DNA of 64,000 nucleotides, taken from positions 248,001 to 312,000 of the forward strand of contig NZ_JAUCBM010000004.1 in the NCBI RefSeq assembly GCF_030362795.1. The letters are read 5' to 3'. The stretch is from Pseudochrobactrum kiredjianiae (GTDB taxonomy: Bacteria > Pseudomonadota > Alphaproteobacteria > Rhizobiales > Rhizobiaceae). The position numbers and the translations under genes were made by a program. Every line of letters starts with the position of its first letter. The stretch's first letter is position 1. The notes beneath the pieces were generated by a model. It searched no databases. It had not been told where the DNA came from and saw only the letters and a list, made by a program, of their open reading frames with translations. Shown one piece after another: positions 47,048 to 57,633 of the stretch.

Positions 47048-47467
47048 ATGCCATTTAACTTCACTAAGCTCATTCAGCCTGCCGCACTCTCTGCCGGTCT
47101 TATGCTCGCAAGTTTCGGTGCAGCTCACGCTGCAGAAACAGGCATCTATGGAAACTGGGTTACAGAGCGCATTCAAGGCCATAAAGTCAGTGGAAAAATC
47201 CAATCCACATTGGATATTGCAAAGGATGGCAACATTTCCGGCAGCGGTGGCTGCAATCGTTATATGGGCGGAATGGAGATTAAAGGTGAGAAAATCAAAG
47301 TATTGCCAGGCGGCGCAACACTGATGGCTTGTCTGCCAGCGATGATGAAACAAGATTCCCAGTTCCATACCGCACTCGGCATGGTAACAAGCTGGAAAAT
47401 CAGTAATGGCAAACTGATCCTGATTGATTCAAAAAATCGTGAAATACTGCGTTTAAAACGTGCGTAA
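47048..47467 (+). CDS. META-domain secreted protein (HslJ-like)
   Basis: 139 residues. A signal peptide ends GAAHA near residue 28, then a META domain with IYGNWVTERIQGHKV and the hallmark SGSGGCNRYMGG, closed by the late C in ATLMACLPAM. Relatives include heat-shock HslJ. GAGGA lies seven bases before ATG 47048. Function in the envelope unknown. Confidence 0.88.
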   Translation: MPFNFTKLIQPAALSAGLMLASFGAAHAAETGIYGNWVTERIQGHKVSGKIQSTLDIAKDGNISGSGGCNRYMGGMEIKGEKIKVLPGGATLMACLPAMMKQDSQFHTALGMVTSWKISNGKLILIDSKNREILRLKRA

Positions 47468-47468
47468 T

Positions 47469-47607
47469 AAAAAAGCGGGGCGCATCAGAGTGGTTTACGT
47501 TCATGTTGGATCGCATTGCCCGCTCTAGATTCTTTAGTTTGTCGCATTATCCCGACGTCAAGTTGATCCAACTTGACTGTGAAATGCTCTAGCAGCCCCG
47601 TTTTTTT
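47469..47607 (+). terminator. Terminator of the META gene, split by a repeat element
   Basis: AAAAAAGCGGGGC (47469-47481) and GCCCCGTTTTTTT (47595-47607) are complementary arms of a rho-independent terminator. They are separated by about 113 bases. Without the insert the loop would be only a few bases. See the repeat entry for the inserted piece. Confidence 0.7.
47485..47591. mobile_element. Short repeat element inserted in the terminator loop
   Basis: Runs from TCAGAG to GCTCTA and is flanked by the three bases GCA on both sides (47482-47484 and 47592-47594), which may be a target duplication. The inside carries CGCATTATCCCGACG, as in the family A tail at 29421, and a 21-base perfect palindrome GTCAAGTTG-ATC-CAACTTGAC. 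No gene inside, so it would need a transposase elsewhere. Confidence 0.55.
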
Positions 47608-47626
47608 ATTTTGAATATATTAAGTG

Positions 47627-48151
47627 TTAGCGCACCTGATCGAGAAGGCGCTTACACTCCAACAGGTCAAATAATGCCTCCTGTAAGAGTGTGCGGTTAT
47701 CTTTGTTCAGGCGCTTAGAATCAGCGCTCGTAGGCCCCTCTTCATCGCCGCGCAACAATCCGAATAATTTTCTCCCGCCTGATGACTGGCGCGGCTCTTC
47801 CGGATCATAATCCTCAATTGCGGCATCCTGCGCAGCAGTCGCCTGTTTTTGACGGGTAATCGCTTCAACGGCGGCGACATCACCATTACCAAGCGCAATG
47901 ATGAACTGCGCGTTATTTTCACGCAACAGACGCTGCACACCTTTAATCGTATAGCCTTGATCATAAAGCAGATGGCGGATACCCTTGAGCAACTCCACAT
48001 CCAGCGGGCGATAATAGCGACGGCCACCGCCACGCTTCATCGGTTTGATTTGTGTGAAACGGGTTTCCCAAAAGCGCAGCACATGTTGCGGCAGATCCAG
48101 ATCTTCCGCTACCTCACTGATCGTCTTAAACGCATCAGGACTCTTATTCAT
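47627..48151 (-). CDS. MerR-family regulator next to ihfA
   Basis: A 174-residue protein. The MerR HTH is at the N-terminus ([25 protein letters not shown]), with [30 protein letters not shown] after it, and an unannotated Gln/Ala/Asp-rich linker region in the second half. No cysteine ligand set is visible. The gene follows ihfA in many alphaproteobacteria, but its targets are unknown to me. Confidence 0.9.
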   Translation of the reverse strand: MNKSPDAFKTISEVAEDLDLPQHVLRFWETRFTQIKPMKRGGGRRYYRPLDVELLKGIRHLLYDQGYTIKGVQRLLRENNAQFIIALGNGDVAAVEAITRQKQATAAQDAAIEDYDPEEPRQSSGGRKLFGLLRGDEEGPTSADSKRLNKDNRTLLQEALFDLLECKRLLDQVR

Positions 48152-48459
48152 GGTCTGCCCCTTTCCGGTCGTAAAGGAGTATCACTCAAACGATACATTT
48201 ATTCGGATGAATCACATTTCCAGCGAAAGCAAGGCGTGGCGCTAATAAACACGTAAAATACAGGTCTTCCCGCGAGGAAAGAAAGAAATAACCGGCTTAA
48301 ATGAGCGTCGCCCTGGTCAGCATCTGCAATGATTCTTATTATCAGCGAGCATAAAGCAAAATTGACCCGCTGCATAACGCCTTAAAAGGAATGCGAAACA
48401 GGGTTAAATTTCAGTAAACGGGTGCTTTTCGCTGAAAATCCAGAAAGAAGGCGCAAAGC
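48152..48459. other. Gap between merR and the ihfA terminator
   Basis: No gene recognised. It should contain the merR promoter reading leftwards. No clear motif seen. Confidence 0.4.
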
Positions 48460-48491
48460 AAAACACCGGCCACAAATGCAGCCGGTGTTTT
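48460..48491 (-). terminator. Terminator after ihfA
   Basis: AAAACACCGGC (48460-48470) pairs with GCCGGTGTTTT (48481-48491) around ten bases. On the minus strand it ends in a T-run, 16 bases after the ihfA stop. Confidence 0.9.
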
Positions 48492-48506
48492 AAAATTTCT
48501 GTTCAA

Positions 48507-48833
48507 TCAGGCTTTAGCCTTTTTGCCCTGACGTGCAAGGTGCTGATCCAGAATGCGCTGCTTCAGCACATTGGAAGCCTTGAAAGTCATGACCCGTCGC
48601 GGAAGAATTGGAACTTCCTCACCAGTTTTCGGGTTACGGCCAATACGCTCATTCTTGTCTCTGACCTGAAATGTTGCGAAGGATGAAAGCTTAACAGTTT
48701 CACCATTCACAATGGCATCACAGACTTCGTCAAGAATCATTTCTACCAGCGATGCAGATTCAGTACGTGACAGCCCTACCTTGCGATAGACAGCTTCAGC
48801 CAGATCGGCACGCGTGACAGTCTTACCCCCCAT
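48507..48833 (-). CDS. ihfA: Integration host factor alpha subunit
   Basis: DNA-bending nucleoid protein, 108 residues. Family features: [18 protein letters not shown] at the start, [30 protein letters not shown] (the DNA-binding arm with RNPKTG), and [14 protein letters not shown]. The alpha rather than beta or HU assignment rests on this pattern and on its place beside merR and fabH. Confidence 0.95.
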   Translation of the reverse strand: MGGKTVTRADLAEAVYRKVGLSRTESASLVEMILDEVCDAIVNGETVKLSSFATFQVRDKNERIGRNPKTGEEVPILPRRVMTFKASNVLKQRILDQHLARQGKKAKA

Positions 48834-48980
48834 GATGAACCTACTCGGCTAGCGTTAAAGGTGATAATCTCTTGTATGTGCAACAGGTTACACAGATGCA
48901 ACGCCGATGGTCAAGCAGACTTTTACTTAAGATTGAACTTCTTTTCAGTCATCACAGCATTGAAATGCCGTTTATGCGCC

Positions 48981-49952
48981 CTACCAGCGCAACAAAACGG
49001 CACCCCAGGTAAAGCCGCCGCCCATTGCTTCAAGCAAAATCAAGTCGCCTTTTTTGATGCGACCGTCATTAACGGCAGTCGCCAAGGCCAGCGGCACAGA
49101 TGCCGCGGATGTATTGCCATGCTGATCGACAGTAATCACCACTTTATGCTCGGCAATATTCAGTTTCTTCGCGGAAGCATCAATAATACGCTTATTGGCC
49201 TGATGCGGCACAAACCAATCAATATCCTCAGCAGTCAGACCGGTAGTCGCAAAAGACGCCTCAATCACATCCGTGATCATCCCGACCGCATGTTTGAAAA
49301 CTTCACGGCCTTCCATACGCAAATGACCGACTGTTCCTGTGGTTGAAGGACCGCCATCAACATATAGCTTTTCTTTATGCGAACCGTCCGAACGCAAATT
49401 GGCTGTCAGCACACCGCGATCAGATGTCAGGCCATTGCCTTCGGCTGCTTCCATAATAATTGCGCCAGCACCATCACCGAACAAAACACAGGTTGTGCGG
49501 TCTTTCCAGTCGAGAAGACGCGAGAATGTTTCCGCACCAATCACGATAACGCGCTTCGCCATACCACTCTTGATATACATATCTGCGGTGGTCACAGCAT
49601 AAACAAAGCCGCTGCACACTGCCTGCATATCGAAAGCGAAGCCATGCTTCATGCCCAGCGCATTCTGGATTTCAACCGCACTGGCAGGGAATGTATGATT
49701 TGGCGTGGAAGTCGCCAGAATAATCAGATCAATATCATCTACGGTCAGACCGGCATTTTCCAAAGCAGCCTGAGCTGCCTTGGTACCGAGCGATACTGTG
49801 GTTTCATGCTCACCGGCGATATAACGCTGACGGATACCTGTACGCTGAACGATCCATTCGTCGGATGTCTCAACAACACCTTCCAGCTCTGCATTTTTAA
49901 CAACGCGCTCCGGTGTAGCTGCACCAATGCCTTTAACGACGGATCTGATCAT
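48981..49952 (-). CDS. fabH: 3-oxoacyl-ACP synthase III
   Basis: Starts fatty-acid synthesis by condensing acetyl-CoA with malonyl-ACP. The catalytic triad is C113 (QAVCSGF), H250 (VPHQANKR) and N280 (DQHGNTSAA). 323 residues, full length. It follows plsX in the usual order, but a 253-base gap lies between, longer than I expect for coupled genes. Confidence 0.97.
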   Translation of the reverse strand: MIRSVVKGIGAATPERVVKNAELEGVVETSDEWIVQRTGIRQRYIAGEHETTVSLGTKAAQAALENAGLTVDDIDLIILATSTPNHTFPASAVEIQNALGMKHGFAFDMQAVCSGFVYAVTTADMYIKSGMAKRVIVIGAETFSRLLDWKDRTTCVLFGDGAGAIIMEAAEGNGLTSDRGVLTANLRSDGSHKEKLYVDGGPSTTGTVGHLRMEGREVFKHAVGMITDVIEASFATTGLTAEDIDWFVPHQANKRIIDASAKKLNIAEHKVVITVDQHGNTSAASVPLALATAVNDGRIKKGDLILLEAMGGGFTWGAVLLRW

Positions 49953-50052
49953 CAGTAATTTTCCTGTCTGACATATCGGGCATCTTGTCGGTCATCTGGC
50001 GCAAAGCAAGCCATCCGACGACACCGGATACATATTTTGATTTTGTGCGCCT

Positions 50053-50089
50053 ACCCGATGATCTGCTCACATTCGTCAGCTCATCGGGT
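50053..50089. other. Stem-loop in the plsX-fabH gap
   Basis: ACCCGATGA (50053-50061) pairs perfectly with TCATCGGGT (50081-50089). No T-run, so probably a stability or processing hairpin inside the plsX-fabH mRNA. Confidence 0.45.
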
Positions 50090-50205
50090 GGCAACACTAT
50101 AATAGCAGTCATTACAAATGCCTGAGCAGAAAGCAATAACCGACAAATTCAGCGCTTATATGAAAATCATATAAGGCAATTTTACGATAGCGAAAGTGCC
50201 AATGC

Positions 50206-51282
50206 TCACGCAGGCTTGACTGTTGGCTCCGCAGTCTCGTCGCCACTTTCCGCTGTTTCCGCCTTATAGTGACTATAAAATGTGGTCAGATCCGCTTCGA
50301 TTTTTTGCATCAGGCCGTTGCGCACCATGTCATAGCCAACCTCAATCGCCGAGCAGAACCCTTCACTGGTTGCGCCGCCATGGCTTTTAATCACCACGCC
50401 ATTGAGGCCGAGAAAGACACCGCCATTGACCTTGTTCGGGTCCATTTTTTCCCGCAACCGGTCAAATGCGCCCTTCGCCAGAATATAGCCCAGCTTCGCC
50501 ATCCATGTGCGATTGATCGCACCACGCAGATAAGCGGCTATTTGCTTTGCAGTGCCTTCAGCTGTTTTCAGCGCGATATTGCCGGTAAAGCCTTCCGTGA
50601 CAACAACATCCACAGTGCCCTTACCGATATCGTCACCTTCAACAAAACCTTTGTATTCAAAGCCCTGCAAAGGCGTTGCTTTCAAAGCGGCACCAGCCTC
50701 TTTAATGGCATCCAGACCTTTGACTTCCTCAACACCAACATTGAGCAGACCAACTGTCGGGCGCTTAATCTCGAACAAAGCACGTGCCATACCGGCACCC
50801 ATAACAGAATAATCAATCAGCTGACGGGCATCTGCACCAATACTGGCACCCACATCGAGCACAATACTGTCACCACGCGCTGTCGGCCAGATTGCTGCGA
50901 TCGCCGGACGTTCGATATTCGCCATCATACGCAGGCAAAATTTAGCCATTGCCATCAGCGCACCGGTATTACCGGCAGAAACACAAACATCGGCCTCGCC
51001 GTTTTTAACGGCCTCAATCGCCTGCCACATCGTGGATTTGCCACGGCCATTGCGCAAAGCCTGACTCGGCTTGTCATCCATCTGCACTGCGGTTTCACTG
51101 ATATGCAGGACCGAGGCAGCCTTTAACTTGGGAAATTTATCCAAAAACGGTTCGACCTTGCCGGCCAGACCATAAAAAATAAACCGGATGTCAGGATGAC
51201 GCTCCAGTGCATTCGCTGCGGCGGGGATAACCACTTCAGGGCCAAAATCGCCCCCCATAGCGTCAATAGAAATTGTGACCAC
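50206..51282 (-). CDS. plsX: Phosphate acyltransferase PlsX
   Basis: Peripheral membrane enzyme making acyl-phosphate from acyl-ACP for phospholipid synthesis. It begins [19 protein letters not shown] and holds [29 protein letters not shown] and [20 protein letters not shown], all typical. 358 residues. Expected to start in the gap shared with the upstream YceD gene. Confidence 0.96.
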   Translation of the reverse strand: MVTISIDAMGGDFGPEVVIPAAANALERHPDIRFIFYGLAGKVEPFLDKFPKLKAASVLHISETAVQMDDKPSQALRNGRGKSTMWQAIEAVKNGEADVCVSAGNTGALMAMAKFCLRMMANIERPAIAAIWPTARGDSIVLDVGASIGADARQLIDYSVMGAGMARALFEIKRPTVGLLNVGVEEVKGLDAIKEAGAALKATPLQGFEYKGFVEGDDIGKGTVDVVVTEGFTGNIALKTAEGTAKQIAAYLRGAINRTWMAKLGYILAKGAFDRLREKMDPNKVNGGVFLGLNGVVIKSHGGATSEGFCSAIEVGYDMVRNGLMQKIEADLTTFYSHYKAETAESGDETAEPTVKPA

Positions 51283-51617
51283 TTGATCGTCCTATACCGG
51301 TCTTCACAAACCATACGGGTTTACTATCAGAGCCTGCTTGCCCGGCATGATTTAAATGCGTATTCAGCCGCCCGAAAAGCTGCATGAATATCTTCGTCTT
51401 TTCTTTAGCGATGCTGCGACTTCAACAGAAGTTCACAACACGCCCTGAAGTGCGCAAAATAACTTTTTTGCCTGCGCGCACAACTTAAATTTAATTTTGC
51501 CACGCAGACACGCTTTCGCAACATTGCAGCTATCACACCATGTTTTTGAATATAAAGCACTTTAGCGGCTTTGCCTATTCAAATTCCAAGCATGCATGTG
51601 CAGCATAAAACCGTGTT
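51283..51617. other. Gap between plsX and the YceD-like gene
   Basis: No gene recognised. In many bacteria rpmF (L32) sits between YceD and PlsX; I see no L32 frame here. Confidence 0.4.
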
Positions 51618-52193
51618 TCAGTTTTTGTCACGCAATTTAGCAAGACCGGCAAATGGCGAATCCGGCTTCACTTCATCCTCAGCCTCTTCTTCATCTTCCT
51701 CGATGATTTCGATATATTCGGCTTCGGTTTTACGCGGATAAGGATCAATCGCCAGCTCAAAGAACTCTTCGGCTACCGCACCAATATCAATGTGATCGCC
51801 TTCAAAAGTTTCCGGCATATCCGGCCCTTCTGCATCAATCAGCATCTCACCGCTTTCATCAAGACGGATACGCGCAAGACGTGAATTTTCCGGCACAAAC
51901 ACCGTATCCACATCTTCACTGATCTTTGTTTCAATCGGCTCAAGGGTAGCAACACAAGACTGCACAATCTGCGCTTCAATATGGCCGCGCAATTTGAGGC
52001 CGTCTTTTTTCCACTGGGTGATTACAAAATCAGCCGTAAAGGAACCAACCGACAGCAATTCGTGGTTTTTAGCCAGTTGGGCACGTTCTTTTTCGTCAGC
52101 TTCAATCTTTACAGTCAGGCCTTTGCTTGGCACATGAGCCACAGAAACCGGAAATTTAAGCCCTGCGTCACCCGACCCATTATATTTCGTCAT
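51618..52193 (-). CDS. YceD-like DUF177 protein
   Basis: A 191-residue protein of the YceD/DUF177 family, linked to 23S rRNA or L32 processing in other organisms. Key features are VQSCVATLEPIETKISEDVD in the middle and EEFFELAIDPYPRK later, with an acidic linker (IIEEDEEEAEDE) near the end. The gene order before plsX-fabH is the usual rhizobial one. Confidence 0.9.
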   Translation of the reverse strand: MTKYNGSGDAGLKFPVSVAHVPSKGLTVKIEADEKERAQLAKNHELLSVGSFTADFVITQWKKDGLKLRGHIEAQIVQSCVATLEPIETKISEDVDTVFVPENSRLARIRLDESGEMLIDAEGPDMPETFEGDHIDIGAVAEEFFELAIDPYPRKTEAEYIEIIEEDEEEAEDEVKPDSPFAGLAKLRDKN

Positions 52194-52251
52194 GATAAGT
52201 CCATCTACATTTCTGAAATTGCTGATTTAATAGCAATGATATCCCGCTTAC

Positions 52252-52791
52252 TTATGCAAAGCTGAAGTGACCTTCAAGGAAGTTGCTGTCAGGCTGCCCG
52301 CGCAAATACACATAAGTTTGCATCGCATAAGCAGCCATGGCTCCGCTTTGCTCCCAGCTTTGTCCCGCTTCAGTCAAATCCGGCCGCACATTACGGCTCA
52401 ATGCAAGCGCCAGTTCGGCCTCATCATTGTTATCAATGGCCTCAGCATAACTCAGCACCCGCCCATAATACATGCGCGCCAGCTTCTTCATACGTTTAGG
52501 CACGCCCTGATCGCCGATCCCAAGCTCACGCAGTGAGTGATCAACATCCTTGAAAAACTCTTCAGCAACATCCTGCGTCAGTTCTTTCAGCGCCGGATCT
52601 TCCGATTTCAACCGGTGCATCAGCAAAAACACATGCAATGACAGCATTTCGTAACGCCCGATTGGTGTATCCGGCACAAGAAATTCCGCGTAAAAGCGTT
52701 TTTGTCGTGCTGCCGCCACGATTTTTTCATAAGCAGACAGAGTAATTGCTTCATTTACTCGGGATTTGCGTCTTAATAAATTAAGAATCAT
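52252..52791 (-). CDS. Cytochrome bc1 assembly chaperone (CBP3/UQCC1-like)
   Basis: 179 residues of the ubiquinol-cytochrome c chaperone family, needed for cytochrome b synthesis or assembly in mitochondria. Family signs are PDTPIGRYEMLSLHVFLLMHRL and GDQGVPKRMKKLARMYYGR. The start is ATG 52791 (MILNLLRRKS); the frame runs on to 52848 with atypical residues. It diverges from the BamE-like gene, as often seen in this order. Confidence 0.9.
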   Translation of the reverse strand: MILNLLRRKSRVNEAITLSAYEKIVAAARQKRFYAEFLVPDTPIGRYEMLSLHVFLLMHRLKSEDPALKELTQDVAEEFFKDVDHSLRELGIGDQGVPKRMKKLARMYYGRVLSYAEAIDNNDEAELALALSRNVRPDLTEAGQSWEQSGAMAAYAMQTYVYLRGQPDSNFLEGHFSFA

Positions 52792-52880
52792 GATTAAACG
52801 CCCATGCTTTTGTTGCATCCGGATGCAAGGTGGTTTACCCAAGTTCATCAGGTTACGGAAGTACCGTTGGGATAATGCTT

Positions 52881-53393
52881 ATGGAGATGTCGTCGTTGCA
52901 GCGTATTTTCGCACAAAACCGCAGCAGAAGCTTGCTCATTACGGGCGCAGCCGTGCTTTTTTCGCTCGGACTTGCCGGTTGCAATACCGCAAGCATGCTC
53001 AATCCTTCAGAAACTTTGACAGAAGGCTATGTCCTTGATGAACAGGCGCTTGATTCTGTTCCTGTTGGTTCCAGTCGTGAACAGGTCTTGCTGACACTCG
53101 GCACACCGTCCACAACGGCAACATTTGATAATGAAGTTTTCTATTATATTTCGCAAAAGCGCTTCCGCGCTGCGCAATTCATGAAACCAAAAATTATCGA
53201 CCGCCGCATTCTGGCTGTTTATTTCGGCAAGGACGGTAAAGTTTCTCAGATCGCCCATTATGGCCTGCAGGATGGTAAAGTCTTTGACTTTGTTGCCCGC
53301 ACCACACCGACCGGCGGTAAAGATCAGACTTTTGTTGGTCAGCTTATGCAGGGCGTTGGCAAATTGCCAACCTCGCTGCCAGGCACGATGTAA
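52881..53393 (+). CDS. BamE/OmlA-family outer-membrane assembly lipoprotein
   Basis: About 170 residues. Signal peptide with the lipobox GLAGC, then the SmpA/OmlA-type domain: TLTEGYVLDEQALDSVPVGSSREQVLLTLGTPSTTATFDNEVFYYI. A part of the BAM complex inserting outer-membrane proteins. ATGs at 52875, 52881 and 52887 are candidates; GGGA spacing favours 52881. Confidence 0.88.
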   Translation: MEMSSLQRIFAQNRSRSLLITGAAVLFSLGLAGCNTASMLNPSETLTEGYVLDEQALDSVPVGSSREQVLLTLGTPSTTATFDNEVFYYISQKRFRAAQFMKPKIIDRRILAVYFGKDGKVSQIAHYGLQDGKVFDFVARTTPTGGKDQTFVGQLMQGVGKLPTSLPGTM

Positions 53394-53423
53394 AATCTTA
53401 TTACATAAGAGCCGATACAAATT

Positions 53424-53458
53424 AAAAACGCCGGTGAGATGCTCTCACCGGCGTTTTT
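53424..53458. terminator. Bidirectional terminator between bamE-like gene and hppA
   Basis: AAAAACGCCGGTGAGA (53424-53439) pairs perfectly over 16 bases with TCTCACCGGCGTTTTT (53443-53458) around TGC. It serves the converging genes. Confidence 0.95.
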
Positions 53459-53460
53459 CT

Positions 53461-55602
53461 TTATTGATGCGCCAATACGGCCAGCAGTAACAGTGCCACA
53501 ATATTGGTAATCTTGATCGCCGGATTAACGGCAGGCCCTGCCGTATCCTTGTAAGGATCACCAACCGTATCACCGGTCACCGAGGCTTTATGCGCTTCTG
53601 AGCCTTTCATGTGCTTCACACCGTCTGCATCGGTAAAGCCATCTTCAAAGCTCTTCTTCGCATTATCCCAAGCACCGCCGCCGGATGTCATTGAGATGGC
53701 CACGAACAAGCCGTTGACGATAACACCGAGCAATGAGGCACCGAGTGCCGCAAAAGCAGACGCCTTAGAACCGGAAATCAGCAACACGCCGAAATAGACC
53801 ACCAGAGGCGCCAATACCGGCAACAAGGACGGAATTATCATTTCCCGAATAGCAGCTTTGGTCAGAATATCCACCGCACGGGCATAATCCGGCCGTTCCG
53901 CGCCACTCATGATTCCCGGCTTTTCACGGAATTGCCTGCGCACTTCCTGCACAACCGATCCGGCAGCACGACCGACCGCAGTCATAGCAATACCGCCAAA
54001 CAGATAAGGGATCAGACCACCAAAGATCAGACCTGCAACCACATAAGGGTTAGACAGATCAAAGGAGACTGCCCCCATATCGGCGAAATATGGGTAGTTC
54101 TGACTATTGGCAGCGAAAAATGCCAAATCATTGGAATAGGCCGCAAACAGCACCAAGGCGCCAAGACCAGCCGAGCCAATCGCATAGCCCTTGGTCACGG
54201 CTTTGGTCGTATTGCCAACCGCATCCAGTGCATCTGTCGCCTTGCGCACTTCGGGATCAAGGCCCGCCATTTCCGCAATACCACCGGCATTATCGGTTAC
54301 AGGTCCGAAAGCATCCAGCGCCACAATCATACCGGCAATACCGAGCATGGCTGTCACAGCAATGGCCGTGCCGAACAATCCGGCCAACTGATAGGTTGTG
54401 ATAATCCCAAACACGATGACAATGGCAGGCAATGCTGTTGATTCCAGCGAGACGGCCAGCCCTTGAATCACATTGGTGCCATGTCCGCTGACAGAAGCCT
54501 GTGCGATGGAATTGACCGGACGCTTATTGGTGCCGGTATAATATTCCGTAATCACCACGATCAGACCGGTAACGATCAAGCCGATCAACCCGCAGATAAA
54601 CAGATTACTTCCGGTAATTGAAATACCGGCGACCGTGCCGATCTCTCCCCATCCGATTGTTATTGTTGTCGCCAGCGCCAGACCAACCACCGACAACAAG
54701 CCGGTGGCAATCAGACCTTTATAGAGCGCGCCCATGATGGAATTGTCTGTGCCTAAGCGCACAAAGAATGTCCCGGCAACAGATGTAAGAATACACAAGC
54801 CGCAAATCGCCAGCGGATAGAGAATGATTACCGGCAGTGACGGCGCACCAGCGAAGAAGATTGCCGCCAGCACCATGGTCGCAACAACCGTCACGGCATA
54901 AGTTTCAAACAAATCCGCAGCCATACCAGCGCAGTCACCGACATTATCGCCGACATTATCGGCAATCGTTGCCGGATTGCGTGGATCATCTTCGGGAATA
55001 CCGGCCTCAACCTTGCCGACCAGATCGCCGCCGACATCCGCGCCCTTGGTGAAAATACCGCCGCCAAGACGGGCAAAAATCGAAATCAGCGAGGCCCCGA
55101 AACCGAGTGCGACCAATGCATCGATCACCATACGATCACCGGACGCATAGCCCATACCAGCCGTGAGGAACGTGTAATAACCGGCAACGCCAAGCAGCGC
55201 GAGACCTGCCACCAGCATGCCGGTGACCGCACCGGCTCGGAATGCAATTTCCAAACCACCTGCAAGGCTCATCGAGGCGGCTTGCGCCGTGCGCACATTC
55301 GCACGCACAGAGACGTGCATACCGATGAAACCGGCAACACCGGACAGAACCGCGCCGATCAGAAAGCCGAAAGCCGCATAAGCGCCCAGCAGCCACCATG
55401 TAATGATAAAGACCACCGCACCAACGAAAAAGATCGTCATATACTGGCGCGCAAGATAGGCCTGCGCACCCTCGCGGATTGCACCTGCGATTTCCTGCAT
55501 CCGCGCATTACCCGCATCTGATGCCAACACGGAACGGATCGCCCAGCCTGCATAGACCAGAGCCAGAACGCCGCAAATAAGAATAAGTATGAGAACTGCC
55601 AT
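53461..55602 (-). CDS. hppA: Membrane-bound proton-translocating pyrophosphatase
   Basis: Polytopic pump (about 16 helices) that hydrolyses pyrophosphate and exports or moves protons. The active-site stretches [20 protein letters not shown] and [20 protein letters not shown] are intact, and the C-terminal [19 protein letters not shown] is present. [19 protein letters not shown] has Lys where potassium-dependent forms have Ala, so it should be the potassium-independent type. 713 residues. Confidence 0.96.
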   Translation of the reverse strand: MAVLILILICGVLALVYAGWAIRSVLASDAGNARMQEIAGAIREGAQAYLARQYMTIFFVGAVVFIITWWLLGAYAAFGFLIGAVLSGVAGFIGMHVSVRANVRTAQAASMSLAGGLEIAFRAGAVTGMLVAGLALLGVAGYYTFLTAGMGYASGDRMVIDALVALGFGASLISIFARLGGGIFTKGADVGGDLVGKVEAGIPEDDPRNPATIADNVGDNVGDCAGMAADLFETYAVTVVATMVLAAIFFAGAPSLPVIILYPLAICGLCILTSVAGTFFVRLGTDNSIMGALYKGLIATGLLSVVGLALATTITIGWGEIGTVAGISITGSNLFICGLIGLIVTGLIVVITEYYTGTNKRPVNSIAQASVSGHGTNVIQGLAVSLESTALPAIVIVFGIITTYQLAGLFGTAIAVTAMLGIAGMIVALDAFGPVTDNAGGIAEMAGLDPEVRKATDALDAVGNTTKAVTKGYAIGSAGLGALVLFAAYSNDLAFFAANSQNYPYFADMGAVSFDLSNPYVVAGLIFGGLIPYLFGGIAMTAVGRAAGSVVQEVRRQFREKPGIMSGAERPDYARAVDILTKAAIREMIIPSLLPVLAPLVVYFGVLLISGSKASAFAALGASLLGVIVNGLFVAISMTSGGGAWDNAKKSFEDGFTDADGVKHMKGSEAHKASVTGDTVGDPYKDTAGPAVNPAIKITNIVALLLLAVLAHQ

Positions 55603-55648
55603 GCATCTTCCCCTTTATATTTCCGGCAGTTTGACCGGAATATTACGC

Positions 55649-55750
55649 TAGAGAATTTTCAGTTTATTTTGGATCTTAGAAAATGCTCTATCTCTTTGTT
55701 ATTGCGCGTATCTTACCCGAAAACTGCTTCACACTTTTCGGGATACGCTT
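55649..55750. repeat. Dispersed repeat family A, copy upstream of hppA
   Basis: Head TAGAGAATTTTC...GAAAATGCTCTA, then the tail GCGCGTATCTTACCCGAAAA followed by CTTCACACTTTTCGGGATACGC. Its tail is close to that at 61861 (GCGTATCTTATCCGAAAACC). Confidence 0.7.
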
Positions 55751-56056
55751 TAACGGAGAACGGCTAGGAGCAAGGCACAGCAAAGATTGAAAGCGCAGAG
55801 GGCGCTTCAGAAAATGCTCACAGTCTGCTCAGACAGAAACAGAAGGCAGTCACTTCAAATCAGAGTCCGGTCGTTCGATTTACCCTACAATCCTGTTCTG
55901 AAATCGCTCAGTCATCAGGATTATGTTTTCTTTTAGCATCTGTCTGATCAGCATGCTTCAGGCTTGTCTTCCGGTATTCTGGTTGCAGGATGCGAAAGCC
56001 GGAGACAAAGGTCAAGTGCCTGTTTTAAAAACAGACAAAGCTACAATTGGCATAGA

Positions 56057-56086
56057 AAAAGCCGGTACAGAATTGTACCGGCTTTT
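56057..56086 (-). terminator. Terminator after nusB
   Basis: AAAAGCCGGTAC (56057-56068) pairs with GTACCGGCTTTT (56075-56086) around six bases. It lies about 50 bases beyond the nusB stop on the minus strand and ends the ribH-nusB mRNA. Confidence 0.88.
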
Positions 56087-56135
56087 AAAATGCATAATAT
56101 GCACGGCAGAGAGTGCCGCCACCATCAAATCTGTA

Positions 56136-56642
56136 TCAACGCGGCGCTTTTCGGTTGCCACGGCTCTCACCGCGGATCTCAAATGCTAAGCGATCGAGAA
56201 CGGCATTGACCAGTTTCGGCTCGTCTTCTTCGTAAAATGCCTTGGCAATATCGACATATTCCGAGACGATCACTGCGGTCGGCACTTCTTTTTTGGTGCG
56301 CAATTCCCAGATACCTGCACGAAGAATCGCACGCAGTGTCGAATCAAGACGTGACAACGGCCAGTCTTCGGTCAGCGATTGGCGGATCATCGGGTCCAGA
56401 ACGCGCTGGTCAGCAACAACACCGGCGATGATCGCACGGAACCATTGCGGATCGGCATCCAGATACTGATCACCGTCGATGTCTTTACCCAGACGGAAGT
56501 TCTCGTATTCAGCAGCGATGTCCAGCACGCCGGTGCCGGTTACTTCCATCTGATACAGTGCCTGAACGGCAGCAAGACGGGCTACGCCTCGCTTATTGGC
56601 GGTGCGCGGCGCATTCTGCGGCGTCGCATGTGGGGCGGTCAT
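56136..56642 (-). CDS. nusB: Transcription antitermination factor NusB
   Basis: RNA-binding all-helical protein that works with NusE on rRNA operons. 168 residues. After an alphaproteobacterial N-terminal tail it has [16 protein letters not shown], and later [18 protein letters not shown] and [29 protein letters not shown]. Starts at ATG 56642 after GGAG; upstream open frame disregarded. The ribH stop is one base upstream. Confidence 0.95.
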   Translation of the reverse strand: MTAPHATPQNAPRTANKRGVARLAAVQALYQMEVTGTGVLDIAAEYENFRLGKDIDGDQYLDADPQWFRAIIAGVVADQRVLDPMIRQSLTEDWPLSRLDSTLRAILRAGIWELRTKKEVPTAVIVSEYVDIAKAFYEEDEPKLVNAVLDRLAFEIRGESRGNRKAPR

Positions 56643-56643
56643 A

Positions 56644-57105
56644 TCAGACTCCAAATTTTCTTTGTAAATCAATCATTGTCAGGGCAGCGCGTGCAGCAAA
56701 ACCGCCCTTATCTTTTTCACTGCGTTTGGCGCGGGCCCAAGCCTGCTCTTCATTTTCCACAGTGAGAATACCATTACCGATCGCAATGCTCTCTGACACC
56801 GACAGGTCAATCAGCGCACGGGAAGATTCATTCGCAACAATTTCAAAATGATAGGTCTCGCCGCGAATGACCGTGCCAAGCGCAACATAACCATCATATT
56901 CGGTGCCGCCACCTGCCTCTGCATCGAGAGCGAAGGAGATAGCCGCCGGAATTTCAAGCGCACCCATAACAGTCACAACTTCATAAGTTGCACCAACATC
57001 ATCGAGTGCGGCTTTGGCGCCGTCCAGTAGTGCATCAGAAAGCGCATCGTAAAAACGGGCTTCAACAATCAGAATATGCGGCTGATAAGCCAGAGTTCCG
57101 GTCAT
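56644..57105 (-). CDS. ribH: 6,7-dimethyl-8-ribityllumazine synthase
   Basis: Penultimate riboflavin step: joins dihydroxybutanone phosphate to the pyrimidine. Features include [15 protein letters not shown], the loop [22 protein letters not shown] with the catalytic histidine, and [15 protein letters not shown]. The ATG at 57105 with GGAG six bases upstream gives 153 residues; ATGs at 57117 and 57138 are alternatives. Confidence 0.95.
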   Translation of the reverse strand: MTGTLAYQPHILIVEARFYDALSDALLDGAKAALDDVGATYEVVTVMGALEIPAAISFALDAEAGGGTEYDGYVALGTVIRGETYHFEIVANESSRALIDLSVSESIAIGNGILTVENEEQAWARAKRSEKDKGGFAARAALTMIDLQRKFGV

Positions 57106-57633
57106 CTCATTCTCCATAATCAATTGCCATTCCAGCAAACCAAGTCACTACAACCAGAGCGGTTTTATCCGAAACTGCTGCAGGTCAAGAACACTGTATT
57201 ATCTTCCGCAAACGCATCGCCTTCACGGAAACATATATAAAGCATATTCTATAGAAACCTGCGGCACTTACAATGTAAGCAGTCATAGATTTTTCAATAG
57301 CGGCTTTTGTCCGACAACGACGACAACCCCTGCTGTGGCAGATAAATCTCTGCACAACGGAGGTAAAGCAAATGGCTGAACGGTAATAAATGCTGATCTA
57401 CAGCATTATGCTTAAAAAGTAAGCCCTTTTTGCAGCATTTCTGTAATTTTGTCGTCACTGAACGTCAAAGGCACAGCGCGGTTTCCCTGCGCTGTGCCTT
57501 GAATCTCTCTGCACATTACAATGCGTATTTATACCTTAAAGCGCCGTTCGCCCTCTTGGGCGCTACACAAGGTCGCTCTAACACTTTATATTCACAGCAT
57601 AATTTTAGCTTAAACTGATTCAAGTTTAAGGAC
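57106..57633. other. Gap between ribH and ribE
   Basis: No gene recognised. It has a strong hairpin at 57468-57500 and a family C repeat that runs into ribE. I looked for an FMN riboswitch and saw none. ribH probably has its own promoter here. Confidence 0.45.
57468..57500. terminator. Stem-loop between ribE and ribH, possible terminator
   Basis: AAGGCACAGCGC (57468-57479) pairs perfectly over 12 bases with GCGCTGTGCCTT (57489-57500). It lies downstream of ribE on the minus strand. T-run is short, so termination is possible but not sure. Confidence 0.5.

Larger units (their letters stand above)
55603..56135. other. Gap between hppA and nusB
   Basis: Holds a family A repeat (55649-55750) and the nusB terminator. 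The short frames at 55923-56209 have no convincing family content, although one has a lipobox-like LVAGC; I do not call them. The hppA promoter is expected near its left end. Confidence 0.45.

Noticed and set aside
55923-56209. Entericidin-like lipoprotein, because one frame holds LVAGC
   Set aside because: The lipobox is in a different frame from the rest, there is no signal peptide, and the frame runs over the nusB terminator and gene end.
57106-57633. FMN riboswitch in front of ribH
   Set aside because: None of the conserved RFN blocks were recognised; the visible structures are a plain hairpin and a dispersed repeat.
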